A stretch of 6,049 bases of DNA from Actinomycetota bacterium (GTDB taxonomy: Bacteria; Actinomycetota; Thermoleophilia; Gaiellales; Gaiellaceae): positions 1-6,049 of the forward strand of contig JACDER010000103.1 in the NCBI GenBank assembly GCA_013816275.1, read 5' to 3'. A model generated the notes under the pieces. The model saw only the letters and a program-made list of their open reading frames with translations. It had not been told where the DNA came from and did no database searches. Position 1 is the stretch's first letter. Each line of letters starts with the position of its first letter. Shown in pieces: positions 5,471 to 6,049 of the stretch. The position numbers and the translations under genes are program-made.

Positions 5471-5499
5471 AGTGTCTCATTCCGGCCGAAGATTGTCAA
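5471..5499 (-). promoter_or_regulatory. Opposing putative sigma-70 promoter on the minus strand
   Basis: Read on the minus strand, TTGACA (5499-5494), a 17-base spacer and GACACT (5476-5471). The -35 is perfect; the -10 matches three of six positions, including A2 and T6. It lies just past the stop of the ABC transporter gene and points into the inverted repeat from the opposite side to the plus-strand promoter. It could drive the same hairpin from the other strand or the tRNA pair further on. Confidence 0.35.
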
Positions 5500-5508
5500 C
5501 TTTCGCGT

Positions 5509-6049
5509 CTAGAGCCTTCCGGCCTCGATGAAGCGCTGAAGGAAGCGCTTGGTGCGCTCCTCGCGCGGTGAGGTGAAGATTCGACCGGGCTCGCCTTCCT
5601 CCAGGATCACGCCGCCGTCCAGGAAGCAGACGCGGTTCGCGATGTCACGCGCGAACCCCATCTCGTGCGTGGCGATCACCATCGTCATGCCGCCCTCGGC
5701 CAGTCCCCGGATGACGTCCAGCACCTCCGCGACGAGCTCGGGATCGAGCGCGCTCGTCACCTCGTCGAGCAGCAGCAGGTCGGGCTTCATCGCCAGCGCG
5801 CGCACGATCGCGGCCCGCTGCTGCTGGCCGCCCGAGAGCCGGTCCGGATACTCGTCCCGCTTGTCGGCGAGCCCGAAGCGGCCGAGCAGCTCCGCCGCCT
5901 CCGCCTCGGCGCGCTCTCGAGGAGTCCCGAGAACCTTGCGCGGTGCGAGTGTCACGTTCCGCAGGACGGTCATGTGGGGGAAGAGGTTGAACGCCTGGAA
6001 GACGATCCCGATTCGGCGGCGGACGACGTTCGCGTCGACGCCATTCGCG
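5509..6049 (-). CDS. Polar amino acid ABC transporter ATP-binding protein, GlnQ/HisP type (partial, N-terminus off window)
   Basis: This ATPase subunit powers uptake of a polar or charged amino acid together with a membrane permease and a binding protein, both outside the window. The frame enters at the right edge, so about 179 codons are visible and the Walker A region (roughly the first 70 residues of a 240-260 residue family) is missing. Seen in order: Q-loop [17 protein letters not shown], the signature LSGGQQQR, Walker B LLLLDE, the D-loop in TSALDPE, the H-switch THEMGFAR, and the usual family end with [10 protein letters not shown] and [10 protein letters not shown]. The internal Met at 5973 is part of the conserved FPHMTVL stretch and not the start. 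The TAG at 5511-5509 ends it. The sequence match to the polar amino acid group is strong, but which amino acid cannot be told. Confidence 0.93.
   Translation of the reverse strand, partial: ANGVDANVVRRRIGIVFQAFNLFPHMTVLRNVTLAPRKVLGTPRERAEAEAAELLGRFGLADKRDEYPDRLSGGQQQRAAIVRALAMKPDLLLLDEVTSALDPELVAEVLDVIRGLAEGGMTMVIATHEMGFARDIANRVCFLDGGVILEEGEPGRIFTSPREERTKRFLQRFIEAGRL

Overview
The window is high-GC DNA that looks like a chromosomal segment of a soil-type actinobacterium, most likely class Thermoleophilia (Solirubrobacterales/Gaiellales-like). That placement is inferred from protein style: an FHA-cyclase-AAA fusion, a Ser/Thr kinase with a six-cysteine outer domain, a secreted protein with a C-terminal domain type I associate with this class, and tRNA genes without an encoded CCA. 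I did not use a marker gene. I see no insertion sequence, phage gene, CRISPR array or origin.

Positions 1-1923 (minus strand) hold most of a large signalling protein that runs off the left edge: FHA domain, Pro-rich linker, class III nucleotide cyclase domain, AAA/STAND-type ATPase. Immediately upstream on the same strand (1972-3585) is a transmembrane Ser/Thr protein kinase. The 48-base gap and the kinase/phospho-Thr-reader pairing suggest one transcript and one pathway: an outside signal is sensed by the kinase, a phosphothreonine is read by the FHA domain, and cyclase/ATPase output follows. The cyclase keeps its metal and transition-state residues but lacks the usual purine-recognition residues.

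Positions 3586-3718 form a divergent intergenic region with a nested inverted repeat near the kinase start and a plausible sigma-70-type promoter for the plus-strand gene. That gene (3719-4759) encodes an exported, probably calcium-binding beta-rich protein. It ends at a hairpin terminator that also lies just past the tRNA genes of the opposite strand.

Positions 4820-5030 (minus strand) hold two tandem serine tRNAs, Ser-CGA and Ser-GCT, with a hairpin-forming spacer.

Positions 5031-5508 contain no intact protein gene but are rich in signal. There is an orphan LPXTG sorting signal (a relict of a surface-protein gene), a perfect 11-bp hairpin with a UUCG loop, and a long inverted repeat (20 of 21 pairs, 61-base loop). 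Two face-to-face TTGACA promoters flank the inverted repeat. I read the last part as a candidate structured non-coding RNA that I cannot assign to a known family. It is the most interesting part of the window.

Positions 5509-6049 (minus strand) carry the C-terminal two thirds or so of a polar amino acid ABC transporter ATPase, cut by the right edge.
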